Assembly: GCF_036345915.1 (NCBI RefSeq)
Contig: NZ_CP107785.1
Coordinates: forward strand, 7,626,001-7,690,000
Direction of reading: 5' to 3'
Origin: Nocardia sp. NBC_00565
GTDB taxonomy: Bacteria; Actinomycetota; Actinomycetes; Mycobacteriales; Mycobacteriaceae
DNA length: 64,000 nucleotides
This document shows, in pieces, positions 54,163-62,107 of the stretch. The notes under the pieces were generated by a model. It was not told the origin of the DNA. It did no database searches and saw only the letters and a program-made list of their open reading frames with translations. Numbering within the stretch: the stretch's first letter is position 1; the number at the start of each line of letters is the position of its first letter. A program made the position numbers and the translations under genes.

Positions 54163-54459
54163 ATGACAGTCGGGGTTGGCAGAGTGTTGGTTACCAGGAA
54201 GATTCAACGAAGCGGCCGATCAGTGCTCGTGACAGTCGGTGCGCCGCAACCGTTTTCGTCGACCGATTCCAGCTATATCTGTCGACTACGGATCGAGGGC
54301 TTGCAGCCCGCACCGATGATGATCAGAACGACCGGCACAGAACCGATGCAGGCCTTGATGTCCGGATTGGGCGAGATCAGCACGAGGTTGTCGCTGTCGG
54401 TGGCTGATTTCCTATCCGAGGCACAAATCGGTGGTGCGCTCGCACCGCTTCGCGCCTAG
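54163..54459 (+). CDS. DUF6968-like small protein
   Basis: A 98-residue soluble protein. The pattern ARPxPF-like VTVGAPQPF, then YICRLRIEGL and TEPMQALMSGLGEI resembles actinobacterial DUF6968 proteins, which share a strand-rich fold with a conserved ALxxAL helix. The ATG at 54163 is chosen as it follows a -10-like CATACT and gives the normal family length; the longer frame upstream has no coding character. Function unknown. A terminator follows. Confidence 0.65.
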   Translation: MTVGVGRVLVTRKIQRSGRSVLVTVGAPQPFSSTDSSYICRLRIEGLQPAPMMIRTTGTEPMQALMSGLGEISTRLSLSVADFLSEAQIGGALAPLRA

Positions 54460-54471
54460 CACATGGACCTT

Positions 54472-54500
54472 CGGGGCCCCGGTGCACGGCCGGGGCCCCG
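54472..54500 (+). terminator. GC-rich hairpin terminator
   Basis: CGGGGCCCCGG (54472-54482) pairs with CCGGGGCCCCG (54490-54500) around a 7-base loop. It sits between the DUF6968-like gene and a convergent gene fragment. No U tract. Confidence 0.7.
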
Positions 54501-54524
54501 CTAGCGGATCTATCCGGGAAAGGT

Positions 54525-54687
54525 TCAATCCAGTCGAGCGAGAGCAGCCGTGCCGATCTTATGGTCCGTGATCGAGCAGCCGGCACCGGAAACCCCCAGT
54601 TCGGCTGCTGTCTTGCGAGCGGCCGCGATTATCGATTCGGCCTGCCCCAGCGAAATCGCCGTGGGCACATCCTCGCGCACCACCGCA
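54525..54687 (-). pseudogene. N-terminal fragment of a GlcG/HbpS-like heme-binding protein
   Basis: The frame encodes VPTAISLGQAESIIAAARKT and AELGVSGAGCSITD, the first helix and strand of the GlcG/HbpS (DUF336) fold, then stops after AALARLD, so more than half of the ~140-residue domain is missing. GTG at 54687 is a possible start; no good ribosome site is seen. It lies 22 bases after the DUF3592 stop on the same strand. Likely a truncated relic, though a short expressed peptide cannot be excluded. Confidence 0.45.
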
Positions 54688-54709
54688 TCGGATTTCCCCT
54701 CGGCGTTGG

Positions 54710-55426
54710 TCAGAACTGTCGAACTTGTGGCTTCTGATCGAAATCGATGCGATTGCGGGTCGGATCCGCCGGGTCGTAGAGCACGCGGACTCGCCCGCGA
54801 AAGCTCACGAGTTCGCTCGGATCCTCGCGCAACATATCGCTCTCCGCGGTAAAGGTTCGCCGCGTGATCGGGTCGACCCAGCAACCCTGCAGGACGAAGA
54901 CCGATGGCCGGTTGCTGTCGGAGTCGTGGTGGGTGACCCGCACGCGGGTGTGTTCGGCCGGAACCCAGATTTCGCGACCCTGCCGATCGAGCCATTCCCG
55001 CAGTTTCATCTTGCGCCGCCCGTAGACGTATCCAACGACGGCGGCAGCGATGATCAGAACGCCGAATCCGCCCGCGAACAGCGGCCCGCCGTAGGTCGAG
55101 TGCAGATCCGCCACCTGCGCGTCGGCGGGATCGGCCGGGTCGTAGGCAACGGGCACCCGCGCACCGGTCGAGTAGGTGTGCAGCACACTTTCCGTCGCGG
55201 TTGTGGTCGTGTACCGCTTTCCATCGACGACGAATTCGACCACCCGACCATCACCTCGGCCGGCGAACAACACCGTGCCATCAGTGCGCGCGGTGCCCTC
55301 GAGCCCTCGCATACTCAGCACGGCCCACACCACAGCTGCCGACACGATCGCGATCCCGATCGCGCCGGCAATGAGCGCACCCCGCACCGCGTGAAACGTC
55401 CTGGGGGTGGTGGTTACGAGATCCAT
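54710..55426 (-). CDS. DUF3592 membrane protein
   Basis: A 238-residue protein with two membrane helices (about 15-38 and 115-134) enclosing an external beta domain. The DUF3592 landmarks are FVVDGKRYTTTTA and the VPVAYDPADPADAQV turn; the C-terminal cytoplasmic part repeats a similar YDPADPTRNRIDF near 223-235. Function unknown. It lies 269 bases downstream of the NmrA-like gene on the same strand. Confidence 0.82.
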   Translation of the reverse strand: MDLVTTTPRTFHAVRGALIAGAIGIAIVSAAVVWAVLSMRGLEGTARTDGTVLFAGRGDGRVVEFVVDGKRYTTTTATESVLHTYSTGARVPVAYDPADPADAQVADLHSTYGGPLFAGGFGVLIIAAAVVGYVYGRRKMKLREWLDRQGREIWVPAEHTRVRVTHHDSDSNRPSVFVLQGCWVDPITRRTFTAESDMLREDPSELVSFRGRVRVLYDPADPTRNRIDFDQKPQVRQF

Positions 55427-55695
55427 CGTGTCCTCGAGTCTGTTGCCGTCGTTCGCTTACACGGTTATCGAGTCCGACCCGCCCGGCGTAGCACCCGCAG
55501 GAAAATCAGCGCTGACGGGCGCGCTTGTGCTGGATGGGATCGAGTCCGGAATCTGTCGACACTGCCTCGGCGGGCACGTACACGTCCAGGGCAGGGTCCG
55601 CTGGATGAACCCGCCTCGCACTGCCTCGTTCTGGTTCGCTCACCAGACCAGAACCTCGACGCCCGCGCACCTACCGAGCAGCCGGTATCCCTGAT

Positions 55696-56436
55696 TCAGT
55701 GGGCCTGCTGGATCCAGTCCTGGTAGTGCGTCGGTGCCAGGTGTGCGTCCGGTCCCGCGATGAGCACATCGCCGGTGACGGCTGCGAACATGCCAGCTGT
55801 GTCGTCAGTGATCACCTTCCGGCTGTCGTGCTGTGCCGCGAGGGTGATCCTGCCGAGTTCGTCGAAGGGGAAGATATCCGGGCCTGCGACGTTCCAGATC
55901 CCTTGTAGCGGAGTACCGGTGGAGACCTCGACGACCGCGTCGACGATGTCGGCGGCGGCGATCGGCTGGAGCGGGGTTGCGGGCAGCCGGACAGTGTCGC
56001 CGTCGGAGGTCCAGGACAAGACCGCGTCCATGAACTCGAAGAACTGGGTGGCGCGCACGATGGAGTACGGCGTGGGCCCCTGCCGGAGCAGGTCCTCCTG
56101 CAGGGTCTTGGCCAGGTAGTAGTCCAGCTGGGGCACCTGGTCCACTCCGACGATCGAGAGGACGACCTGGTGCCCGACACCGGCCCTGTCTCCGGCGGCG
56201 AGCAGGTTGTTCATGGAGGTGCGGAAGAAGTCCACCGACGCCTCGTCGAAGGTCGGCGAGTTCGCCACGTTGACCACGACGTCGGCGCCCTCCAGCACCT
56301 GGTCCAGACCCTTGCCCGTGATCAGGTCGACACCGGTGGACGGTGCCGCAGGGACGGCCTCATGTCCGGCTGCGGTCAACTTCTGGACCACCTGCGAGCC
56401 GATCCGTCCGGTACCGCCGATGACTATGAGCTTCAT
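55696..56436 (-). CDS. NmrA-like SDR/NAD(P)-binding oxidoreductase
   Basis: A 246-residue atypical SDR: the N-terminal GGTGRIGSQV nucleotide motif, then VDLITGKGLDQVLEGADVVVNVA, SIVGVDQVPQLDYYLAK (a Y-x-x-x-K active-site-like motif) and a substrate segment ending IAAADIVDAVVEV. It resembles quinone-oxidoreductase/NmrA proteins. The ATG at 56436 follows GGGGAG. It is the last backbone gene before the integrated element. Confidence 0.86.
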   Translation of the reverse strand: MKLIVIGGTGRIGSQVVQKLTAAGHEAVPAAPSTGVDLITGKGLDQVLEGADVVVNVANSPTFDEASVDFFRTSMNNLLAAGDRAGVGHQVVLSIVGVDQVPQLDYYLAKTLQEDLLRQGPTPYSIVRATQFFEFMDAVLSWTSDGDTVRLPATPLQPIAAADIVDAVVEVSTGTPLQGIWNVAGPDIFPFDELGRITLAAQHDSRKVITDDTAGMFAAVTGDVLIAGPDAHLAPTHYQDWIQQAH

Positions 56437-56686
56437 GGTTCTCCCCTTCCACGGCGTGCCACCCGGACATGCCGGGGGTTTCATAGAGGTCGATTGCACT
56501 GATGTCCGAAGTCCTGCGCACTGCGGCGGCCCGAAGTCGATCCCCTCTGCTACGGCCGTGGCACGCGTAGTCGACTGCCTTGCGCGTTCCAGCATCCCAT
56601 CAGCAAACTGGTCGTGCGGTGTTTCTGTCAGAGGTCGATGAATTCGAGCCCCGCGGCGTCATTCCAATCAACAAAATCCTGTTGAC

Positions 56687-56730
56687 GAAAAAAGCCGCAG
56701 GTCAGAGGGAGCACCCTCTGACCTGCGGCT
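56687..56730 (-). terminator. Native terminator of the split tRNA gene
   Basis: AGCCGCAGGTCAGAGGG (56693-56709) pairs perfectly with 56714-56730, a 17-bp stem with a 4-base loop. On the minus strand it is followed by TTTTTT (56693-56688). It lies 11 bases past the tRNA 3' remnant and is therefore probably the original tRNA terminator. Confidence 0.9.
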
Positions 56731-56741
56731 ACACTGAAACT

Positions 56742-56763
56742 GTGGGCGAAGGGGGACTTGAAC
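56742..56763 (-). other. Candidate att site: 3' end of a tRNA gene
   Basis: Read on the minus strand the segment ends GTTCAAGTCCCCCTTCGCCC followed by AC, the T loop, T stem 3' half and acceptor 3' strand of a tRNA whose 5' end would be GGGCGAA. No T-stem 5' half, anticodon or D arm precedes it, so this is a tRNA 3' fragment, as left at one end of an element integrated into a tRNA gene. The adjacent integrase supports this. Confidence 0.7.
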
Positions 56764-56985
56764 TTCCGGTTCCCCGTGCTCGCACGTCAATTTCGGTGCA
56801 ATATCCTGCGTTCCAAGTGATTTCGGCACGCTTACGATCATTACGGTAACGCTCAGGTGCTGACCCGGTCAACATCCCCCGCCGGGGGATCACGGGCCCC
56901 ATACGGGTTCGGGTCACCATCAAAATCGGTCACGGCAGCAGTAGCCCGGTTGACCAAAGTCCGATCAGCCAACCGGGCCACAGAC

Positions 56986-58158
56986 CTACAGCGTCGGGTC
57001 TTGCAGGTGCTTCAATCGCGGGATCCTTGCGGCCAGAACTTGCGCCGCCGCGGCACTCGCGGTGCGGTCCAGATGCCCGTACCGCTTATCGGTCGTGTCG
57101 TAGGAGTCGTGCCCGGCATCGCGGGACACCACGAACATCGGCACACCACCCAGCAACCGCCAACTGATCCCGGTATGCCGCAACGTATACGGACTCGGAC
57201 GCTTACCGCCGAGCCGATCCACCACTACGTTGCCCTGATCGTCGACCACGACCAGCTCCCGCAGGGCGGGCAGGAATGCTTCCTGATAAAAGTAGGCCGC
57301 ACGGATCGGAGTACCACGCCGGGTTTGGAACAACAACGCGTCGTGCGGGCGATCCAGATCCAACAGTCCAATGGTCTCGAACGGGACGTTCACCGTCCGC
57401 ACACCCCGCTTGGTCTTCGGCGGCCCCAACCGCCACCCGGTGCCGGTGTACTTGAACGCCTTATTGATCCGCACCCCACCGGTATCCCTATTGACATCAC
57501 CCACGGTCAGCGCACCAACCTCACTCGGTCGCGCCATCGACGCCAGACAGAACTCGGTCTGGGCATGCCACCGTTAGGGCATCGCTGACAGGAGCAGCGC
57601 GTACTCGGCGGGTTCGAAGAACATCATCTCCGGCACGTCATGGCGCGGGAGCCGGGTGCCGATGCAAGGGTTGTAGGCGATCAACGGCTTGGGCCGCATC
57701 CGCGCGGCCGCGGCCATCGCCGAAGCGAAGAAACCGTGCTTGTTGGCGATGGTCTTACCGCTGTTGCCCCTCTCCTCCAGCCACAACACCCATGCAGCAT
57801 CGGTGAACTGAGTAACCGCTTCCAACGGCAGGTGTCCCATGAACGGGGCAATGTCGTTGAGGATGTATGCGCGGTACTTACGTTTCGTGTACGGCTCGAC
57901 CCCAGTCAGATGATCGACATAGGCATTGAGCCACTCGGTCACCGTCGTCGGCGCGACGGTGCTGCCACGTTGAAACTCCAGCAACGCGATCGCATCCACG
58001 ACACCGAGCTTGTCGACCAACTGCGCCCACCCGATCGCAGCCTCCAACGTCGGAAACGATTTCGAGCTCTGCACCACACGCCCATCACGAGCGATGCGGA
58101 TCGGGACCTGCCACAGCACCGTGCCATCACGACGCACACGCGGACGAGGATTCGGCAA
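56986..58158 (-). pseudogene. Tyrosine integrase broken by one in-frame stop codon
   Basis: From ATG 58158 the frame has an Arm/SAM-like N-terminus and core-binding domain (VTEWLNAYVDHLTG, then GKTIANKHGFFASAM). It reads ...LLSAMP, a TAA at 57574-57576, then in the same frame RWHAQTEFCLAS and the catalytic domain: ARPSEV (Arg), KTKRGVRTVNVP (Lys), YTLRH (Arg, with Tyr for the usual first His), GHDS, and nucleophile Tyr in DKRYGH. One base change (such as GAA to TAA) explains the break. Full length would be about 390 residues. Adjacent to the att site. Confidence 0.85.
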
Positions 58159-58444
58159 TTCAAGAACCTCCAGATAGACGGGATAGAGTCCCGTCCACCA
58201 ATCCGCACTCCCTCACTATTGCGACCGCACAGGGCCGTTGAGGGCAACGCCTATGGCACATCGCCGACGCAATCAGGGAAGCTAGACGATAAGGCCGCCG
58301 ACCACTCGAACACAGACCGTGACTTCAAAGCCGCCCAGCGCAAAGACCCAGAACTGACCGGTACAGCCGCTGCGGTACAGAGCTGACAGCGTGAACATTG
58401 GTGTTCCAGACTGCGTCAACACGCCGATGTGGTTCAGTTTGACA

Positions 58445-58474
58445 CGTAATCTACTGGTATCGGTGTAGATTACG
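58445..58474. promoter_or_regulatory. Inverted-repeat operator before the XRE/ImmA operon
   Basis: CGTAATCTAC (58445-58454) and GTAGATTACG (58465-58474) are perfect 10-bp arms with a 10-base spacer. The right arm contains TAGATT, a likely -10 for the gene starting at GTG 58479, so the transcript may be leaderless. The XRE domain of the downstream protein is the obvious candidate to bind it. The rest of 58159-58444 shows no gene. Confidence 0.75.
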
Positions 58475-58478
58475 CGTC

Positions 58479-59282
58479 GTGAGCGAACAGCAGGAAGTCA
58501 TCGCGGAGTTCGGTGAAGCCGGGGTCTTGGCCGGGATTCGCTGGGCCTACGATTCAGCCACGACTCGGTCTCTGGACACCTATTCGCCGACGGACGGCCA
58601 CGACGCCGCGTGGCTTGGTATGACTCGGTTCACGCTGCTGCGTGACCGGTTGGACCGTGTGTTCGCCTGCGAGCGCTTCGCTGTGCGGTCCGGTAACGAC
58701 ACGGATGACATTGATCTGCTGTATGCCGACCTGTCCGAGCGAGATGTCGAGTCGATCCCTGCCCTCGATGCCGGGCTGGTTCGCCGCTCGAATCTCAATG
58801 GCAGTCCCGGCTGGGCCTATCAGCAGTGGCGATTCCTGTTGGCGTCGTGCGTGTTCGGGAAGGTCGCCGAGCTGCCGTGGCCTCAGAAGAGCGCGACGAA
58901 GCAGAAGGTTGCAGGGCAGCGCAATCCAGAGCCTCCACAGCCGTCGTTGTTCGAAGGGCTCGCGCTGGACGAGATCGGGGGCCTGGAAGGCATGGTGCAG
59001 GCTGACGAGGATCTAGATCTTCCGACCCTTGTCGTCGCTCACAGTCTTGATCCGCTCAGCCAGAAGGGCGAGCTTGTGATCGGGCGTGCTCGTTTGAACT
59101 CCGGGGGCGGTCAGGCGTGGGATTGGCGTCATGATCTTCTCAGCATTCCGCCCACCGCTGGTGGTCGTGTGATGGGCGATGCGCCGCTTCCAACGGGTCC
59201 GGAGTCGGTTCCTGATGCGCCGGTGCGGCTTCGGCGCCCTGCGGCCGAGCTGCGTGATGGTCACGCCAATGGTGAGCAGTGA
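58479..59282 (+). CDS. Unknown protein paired with an XRE/ImmA metallopeptidase
   Basis: A 267-residue soluble protein; no catalytic motif is recognised. The N-terminal half is rich in aromatic and Asp residues (IRWAYDSATTRSLDTY, DGHDAAWLGMTRFTLLRDRL), the middle is a polar linker (about 140-175), and the C-terminal half has DLPTLVVAHSLDP and RLNSGGGQAWDWRHDLL. Pairs of this kind next to XRE/ImmA genes recur in actinobacterial elements. It overlaps the next gene by GTGA and follows a strong operator. Codons are less G/C-biased than the backbone. It may be the target or effector of the peptidase. Confidence 0.72.
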   Translation: MSEQQEVIAEFGEAGVLAGIRWAYDSATTRSLDTYSPTDGHDAAWLGMTRFTLLRDRLDRVFACERFAVRSGNDTDDIDLLYADLSERDVESIPALDAGLVRRSNLNGSPGWAYQQWRFLLASCVFGKVAELPWPQKSATKQKVAGQRNPEPPQPSLFEGLALDEIGGLEGMVQADEDLDLPTLVVAHSLDPLSQKGELVIGRARLNSGGGQAWDWRHDLLSIPPTAGGRVMGDAPLPTGPESVPDAPVRLRRPAAELRDGHANGEQ

Positions 59283-60508
59283 GCCCACGCACTCCTACCT
59301 CGGATCGGACAGCGGACGTCGCCGCTTTCTTCGACGGACCTCGCCTGACGCTGGCCAGGCATCTGGCAGGGCTTCGAAAGAGTGATCTCGCGGCCCTTCT
59401 CGACAAAAGTCCGACCGCGGTGGCGGCGTGGGAGTCGGGTGCTAAACGACCCTCGGCCGCCACGGTGGCTCAACTCGCCTTGAGCCTCTCGGTGGATCCG
59501 GGGTTCTTCGCGGTCCGCCCCGACAACGTCGCCGCGCTGAGCACGACACCACATTTTCGTTCGCTGCGTTCGACAAGCCAGCTGGCCCGTGACCAAGCCT
59601 TCGCTTACGGCCAGCTGGCCGTGGATATCGCCTCCAGCCTCGAACGGCACGTCGAGTTCCCGGCCCCTGCCATGCCGAATCTCCCAGTGCCAGTGGATGA
59701 CCGCGAAAGCGACACCCCCGAGCGGGCCGCGCACCTCGTCCGCGAGCAGTGGGATCTGGGGGCAGGACCGATCCGCCACCTCGTCCGCCTGGTGGAGAAC
59801 CACGGCGCCTTAGTGGTCTTCAGCCCACCGCAAGCAGCATCGGTAGACGCTTACTCCTTCGACAGTCGACTGCGACCAGTGGTAGTCCTCAACCCGATCA
59901 AACACGACTACTACCGCCAACGCTTCGACGCCGCACACGAATTGGGTCATCTGGTCATGCACAGCGACGCCGAACCCGGGGGGCGAATCGTCGAAGACCA
60001 AGCCAATCGCTTCGCCGCCGAACTCCTGATGCCAGCCGAACAGATCCGCCACCTACTACCCACCACCATGAGCGGCAACGCCTGGCGGACACTCGCCCAG
60101 CTCAAAGAACACTGGGGCGTCAGCATCCAAGCCCTGCTCTACCGCGCCCGCTGGCTCGGACAACTCAGTGACGTCTCCTACCGCAACGCCATGACAACCA
60201 TCTCGACCCGTGGTTGGCGCAGAAGCGAACCCGGCTTGGTCAACATCATCGAGCAACCATCGCTACTCCCGCGAGCGGTGGAACTGCTCGAACAAGAGGG
60301 AATCAGCGAAGCCTTGCTCATCGAGCAGTGCCGGGTACCAGCCGAGCTTTTCCACACCGTCACCTCCCGAGCGCCCAAGGACCGCACAACCGAAGCGGAT
60401 GTACAGGCAGCAGCCGACCAGCGACTGACTGCACGCGTGGTGTCACTCCTGGACTGGCAACGATCGGCGGCATCAGACCTTCAATCCGACCTAGGCACCC
60501 AACAGTGA
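59279..60508 (+). CDS. XRE-family regulator with ImmA/IrrE metallopeptidase domain
   Basis: A 409-residue protein. Residues about 20-65 form an XRE helix-turn-helix (LARHLAGLRKSDLAALLDKS, then PTAVAAWESGAKRPS). The peptidase domain has the zinc motif HELGH at residues 220-224 and a downstream NRFAAELLMP that carries the third ligand. The C-terminal region is helical. Such proteins cleave repressors or toxin partners (ImmA in ICEBs1, IrrE/DdrO). GTG start overlaps the upstream stop, so the two genes form one operon that may control the element or act as a toxin-antitoxin-like unit. Confidence 0.88.
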   Translation: MSPRTPTSDRTADVAAFFDGPRLTLARHLAGLRKSDLAALLDKSPTAVAAWESGAKRPSAATVAQLALSLSVDPGFFAVRPDNVAALSTTPHFRSLRSTSQLARDQAFAYGQLAVDIASSLERHVEFPAPAMPNLPVPVDDRESDTPERAAHLVREQWDLGAGPIRHLVRLVENHGALVVFSPPQAASVDAYSFDSRLRPVVVLNPIKHDYYRQRFDAAHELGHLVMHSDAEPGGRIVEDQANRFAAELLMPAEQIRHLLPTTMSGNAWRTLAQLKEHWGVSIQALLYRARWLGQLSDVSYRNAMTTISTRGWRRSEPGLVNIIEQPSLLPRAVELLEQEGISEALLIEQCRVPAELFHTVTSRAPKDRTTEADVQAAADQRLTARVVSLLDWQRSAASDLQSDLGTQQ

Positions 60509-60577
60509 GGCACTTCAACCTGGTTCGGTTCGCCCGAGGTTGTTGGGCCGGACGCGATCGGGGCAGCCGAGAGCGGG

Positions 60578-62107
60578 TCAGATCGACCCAACGAGGATTT
60601 CGACGGTCGAGTATCGTGCCCGCGTACATGCGACGTACAGGGAACGATGAGACTCCAGCATCGGATCGAGCCCGCCCGCGAGAATGTCGCGATCAGGGTC
60701 GGTGAGACGAATCCCGACATGGTCCCATTCCCGGCCTTTCGCTTGATGAACAGTCATGCCTGGAATGCACGCGCGATCGCCTAGTCGGAGCCTCGGCGCA
60801 AGACGCCGGAGTCGTCCTGTGTAGTTTGCGTGCGCTTTCGGCGGGAATTCCCGTGCGCTCTCTTGGCTGATTGCAGCGATGAGACTGTAGTAACCGTCGT
60901 TGAATTGCTTGGCGGTGGTGGCTTCGGCCAATGCTGCAAGGAGTTCAGCGAAGGGCGATTCGAGCCGTTCGATGGCCGCCCGGTCGGTGATGCCCAGTGT
61001 CGCAAGAGCATCGGCGAGGAAGGTCGCCTCGACACCGAGCAGGTCAACAGCTACCTGATTGAGGAGCAGCGTCGTCGCGGCCTCGACCAGGTTGCCCTTG
61101 GCGGACACCCAGGCCAGGGGCAACACCGACTCACTGACTGTCCACAGATCGTCCCAGACACCAGCCAGGACGACATCGCAATCTGAGTTGAGCTCTTTGT
61201 GCGGCAGGCTGATGCCATGCCCGGCGCGCAAATCCTCCGCGAGCGCACGTTGTTCGTTGCTACGCCAGCGAAACGAGCGCGACAACGGCAACGTTTCCAT
61301 GTCCGCATCTGCGATGAGCTCGGGAACCTTGTCGGGTTTGGCGCCGCGGAAACCGTACAGCGCTTGCCAGGGATCGCCAATTACGGTTACTTGCGAGCCA
61401 GCCCTGACAACGGATGTGATCAGCGCAAGATCCAGCGAATTGGCGTCATAAACCTCGTCGACGATGAGACTGTGGATCGTCTGCCTCAACCGATCGGTAA
61501 CGCGTGCTTGCACTTCGGGCCGGCGCAGCGACAGAGTTAGAACCCGCCGGACGTCATCGTGCGTACAGCGCCCAGCCCGAACCGCTGCCTTCATCAATGC
61601 TGGCTCGGGGCGGGGCGCGCCTTTCTCGTGGCGGCGCTGACCGACGAAGATGTGCCCTGTCGAGTCAACGCTAACCCCCCATTCGATTTTCGTGAACCCG
61701 TGTCTGACAAGGACTTTCCACGAGTCATGGACCTCAAGTGTCGTGTGCCCACCGGGCCATTGCACCAGTCCGCACAACAACAAATCCTGCAGCAGATCGC
61801 ATAGCAACGTGTCGAGGGTGCATATGCGATGCGGCCAGGTCAATGCGGTCGGCCCCCAACTGCGGCGGACTCGCTGGCGCAGTTCCCATGTCGCCGAGCG
61901 CGTGAAACTTACCGCTACGACAGCTCGTGAGTCAGGGCGGCCGTTTGGCAGCACGCGCTGCGTATATCGCAGTACACCGAATCGCTGCGCTGCAACGGTT
62001 GTCTTGCCAGAGCCGGGTGCCGCTTCGATGAAGACGCGGGAGCAGCTTGTCCCGGCTGCGACGAGCTGTTCGTCTGTGAGTGCCTTAAGTGCAGGATCGC
62101 TGCTCAC
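60578..62107 (-). CDS. UvrD-like helicase of a Gabija-type antiphage system (GajB-like)
   Basis: A 509-residue SF1 helicase, about the length of known GajB. Walker A is APGSGKTT (residues 30-37), Walker B VDEVYD (216-221, usually DExQD), motif III GDPWQALYGFRG (244-255), motif V MTVHQAKGREWDHV (about 460-475), and motif VI LYVACTRAR near the C-terminus. The N-terminal QLVAAGTSCSRVFIEA fits. Its ATG overlaps the stop of the upstream nuclease gene (ATGA). In Gabija, GajB helicase-like activity works with GajA to cut phage DNA when nucleotides fall. Confidence 0.82.
   Translation of the reverse strand: MSSDPALKALTDEQLVAAGTSCSRVFIEAAPGSGKTTVAAQRFGVLRYTQRVLPNGRPDSRAVVAVSFTRSATWELRQRVRRSWGPTALTWPHRICTLDTLLCDLLQDLLLCGLVQWPGGHTTLEVHDSWKVLVRHGFTKIEWGVSVDSTGHIFVGQRRHEKGAPRPEPALMKAAVRAGRCTHDDVRRVLTLSLRRPEVQARVTDRLRQTIHSLIVDEVYDANSLDLALITSVVRAGSQVTVIGDPWQALYGFRGAKPDKVPELIADADMETLPLSRSFRWRSNEQRALAEDLRAGHGISLPHKELNSDCDVVLAGVWDDLWTVSESVLPLAWVSAKGNLVEAATTLLLNQVAVDLLGVEATFLADALATLGITDRAAIERLESPFAELLAALAEATTAKQFNDGYYSLIAAISQESAREFPPKAHANYTGRLRRLAPRLRLGDRACIPGMTVHQAKGREWDHVGIRLTDPDRDILAGGLDPMLESHRSLYVACTRARYSTVEILVGSI

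Noticed and set aside
56742..56860. A complete tRNA gene at the element boundary
   Set aside because: Only the T loop and acceptor 3' half can be read; there is no D arm, anticodon stem or pairing 5' acceptor strand in the preceding bases.
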